In this document: positions 5,182 to 5,265 of the stretch, one piece after another | Layout of the letters: every line of letters begins with the position of its first letter | Numbering within the stretch: position 1 is the first letter of the stretch | DNA from: Thermofilaceae archaeon | GTDB taxonomy: Archaea > Thermoproteota > Thermoprotei > Thermofilales > Thermofilaceae | DNA length: 5,265 nucleotides | Assembly: GCA_027027675.1 (NCBI GenBank) | Contig: JALVKT010000056.1 | Span: 1 to 5,265 of the forward strand | Direction: 5' to 3' | Made by a program: the position numbers and the translations under genes | Notes under the pieces: model-generated | The model's input: only the letters and a program-made list of their open reading frames with translations | Database searches by the model: none | What the model was told of the DNA's origin: nothing

Positions 5182-5265
5182 GCTTAGCCGCGCCGCATCC
5201 ACGATGGACGTGGCCGCCCGCCTCGCCAGGCTGGGCTGGCCCCCATGGACCATAGTCCTGGCGGA
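5138..5265 (+). CDS. birA: Biotin protein ligase (BirA/BPL), N-terminal fragment cut by window edge
   Basis: An open frame begins at ATG 5138 and runs off the right edge after 42 codons plus 2 bases. It contains SRAASTMDVAARLARLG (17-33), then PPWTIVLA (35-42). This matches the start of the BPL catalytic domain, where an ST(N/M)D.A..LA segment precedes G.P..T.V.AE and then the biotin-binding QT.GRGR, which would lie just outside the window. The STMD segment forms an early part of the biotin/adenylate fold, so the ATG at 5204 (the Met inside STMD) is too late. ATG 5138 has a GAGGTG site 10 bases upstream. No helix-turn-helix domain fits before STMD, so this would be a ligase without the DNA-binding repressor domain of E. 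coli BirA. Its product would biotinylate the carrier protein that the adjacent carboxylase serves. Only the N-terminus is visible, which limits certainty. Confidence 0.75.
   Translation, partial: MLGGLPRESRPRIVRLSRAASTMDVAARLARLGWPPWTIVLA

Noticed and set aside
3778..5253. Very long open frame on the minus strand opposite the biotin carboxylase
   Set aside because: Its translation is Arg/Pro/Leu/His-rich with no recognisable domain; the plus strand holds an intact carboxylase. Such antisense frames are common in G+C-rich genes.
1..5265. CRISPR array, insertion sequence, tRNA or rRNA, phage or defence genes
   Set aside because: No direct repeats with spacers, terminal inverted repeats, transposase motifs or tRNA-like cloverleaf were seen; coding density is almost complete with housekeeping-type genes.
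5204..5265. ATG 5204 as the start of the last gene
   Set aside because: It lies inside the conserved STMD motif and would remove the preceding residues; ATG 5138 has a good Shine-Dalgarno site.

Overview
The window looks like a piece of a thermophilic archaeal chromosome, most likely a crenarchaeon (Thermoproteota). It is strongly G+C rich by eye. Arg is mostly AGG/CGC and Ile often ATA. Several genes start at GTG or TTG. Promoters look like archaeal BRE/TATA boxes, and Shine-Dalgarno sites are of the GGTG/GAGGTG type. One gene belongs to DUF131/TIGR00304, a membrane family found in archaea. I cannot name a genus. Genes are packed tightly, with no RNA gene, mobile element, CRISPR array or long non-coding stretch.

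The left half (1-2626) is transcribed leftward. In transcription order it holds a divergent trans-polyprenyl diphosphate synthase (2626-1691), a class I SAM-dependent methyltransferase overlapping it by 3 bases (1694-1023), a PadR-type regulator with its own TATA box (962-630), and a geranylgeranyl-reductase-like FAD oxidoreductase (581-1) that runs off the left edge. The prenyl synthase, methyltransferase and reductase would fit a pathway making and modifying an isoprenoid quinone or an archaeal lipid. PadR may control at least itself and the reductase: a near-identical 11-base motif lies in both of their promoters.

The right half (2672-5265) is transcribed rightward from a 45-base divergent intergenic region. 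It looks like one overlapping operon: TatD-family metal hydrolase, a small DUF131 membrane protein, a biotin carboxylase (AccC/PycA type), and the start of a biotin protein ligase (BirA) that overlaps the carboxylase end and runs off the right edge. The last two fit together: the carboxylase loads CO2 onto biotin, and the ligase attaches biotin to the carrier protein. Neither the carrier nor the carboxyltransferase is in the window, so the final substrate (acetyl/propionyl-CoA or pyruvate) is undecided.

The points most worth following up are the prenyl synthase that has lost several conserved catalytic features while keeping the first aspartate-rich motif, the unannotated-looking birA start, and the shared promoter motif near padR.
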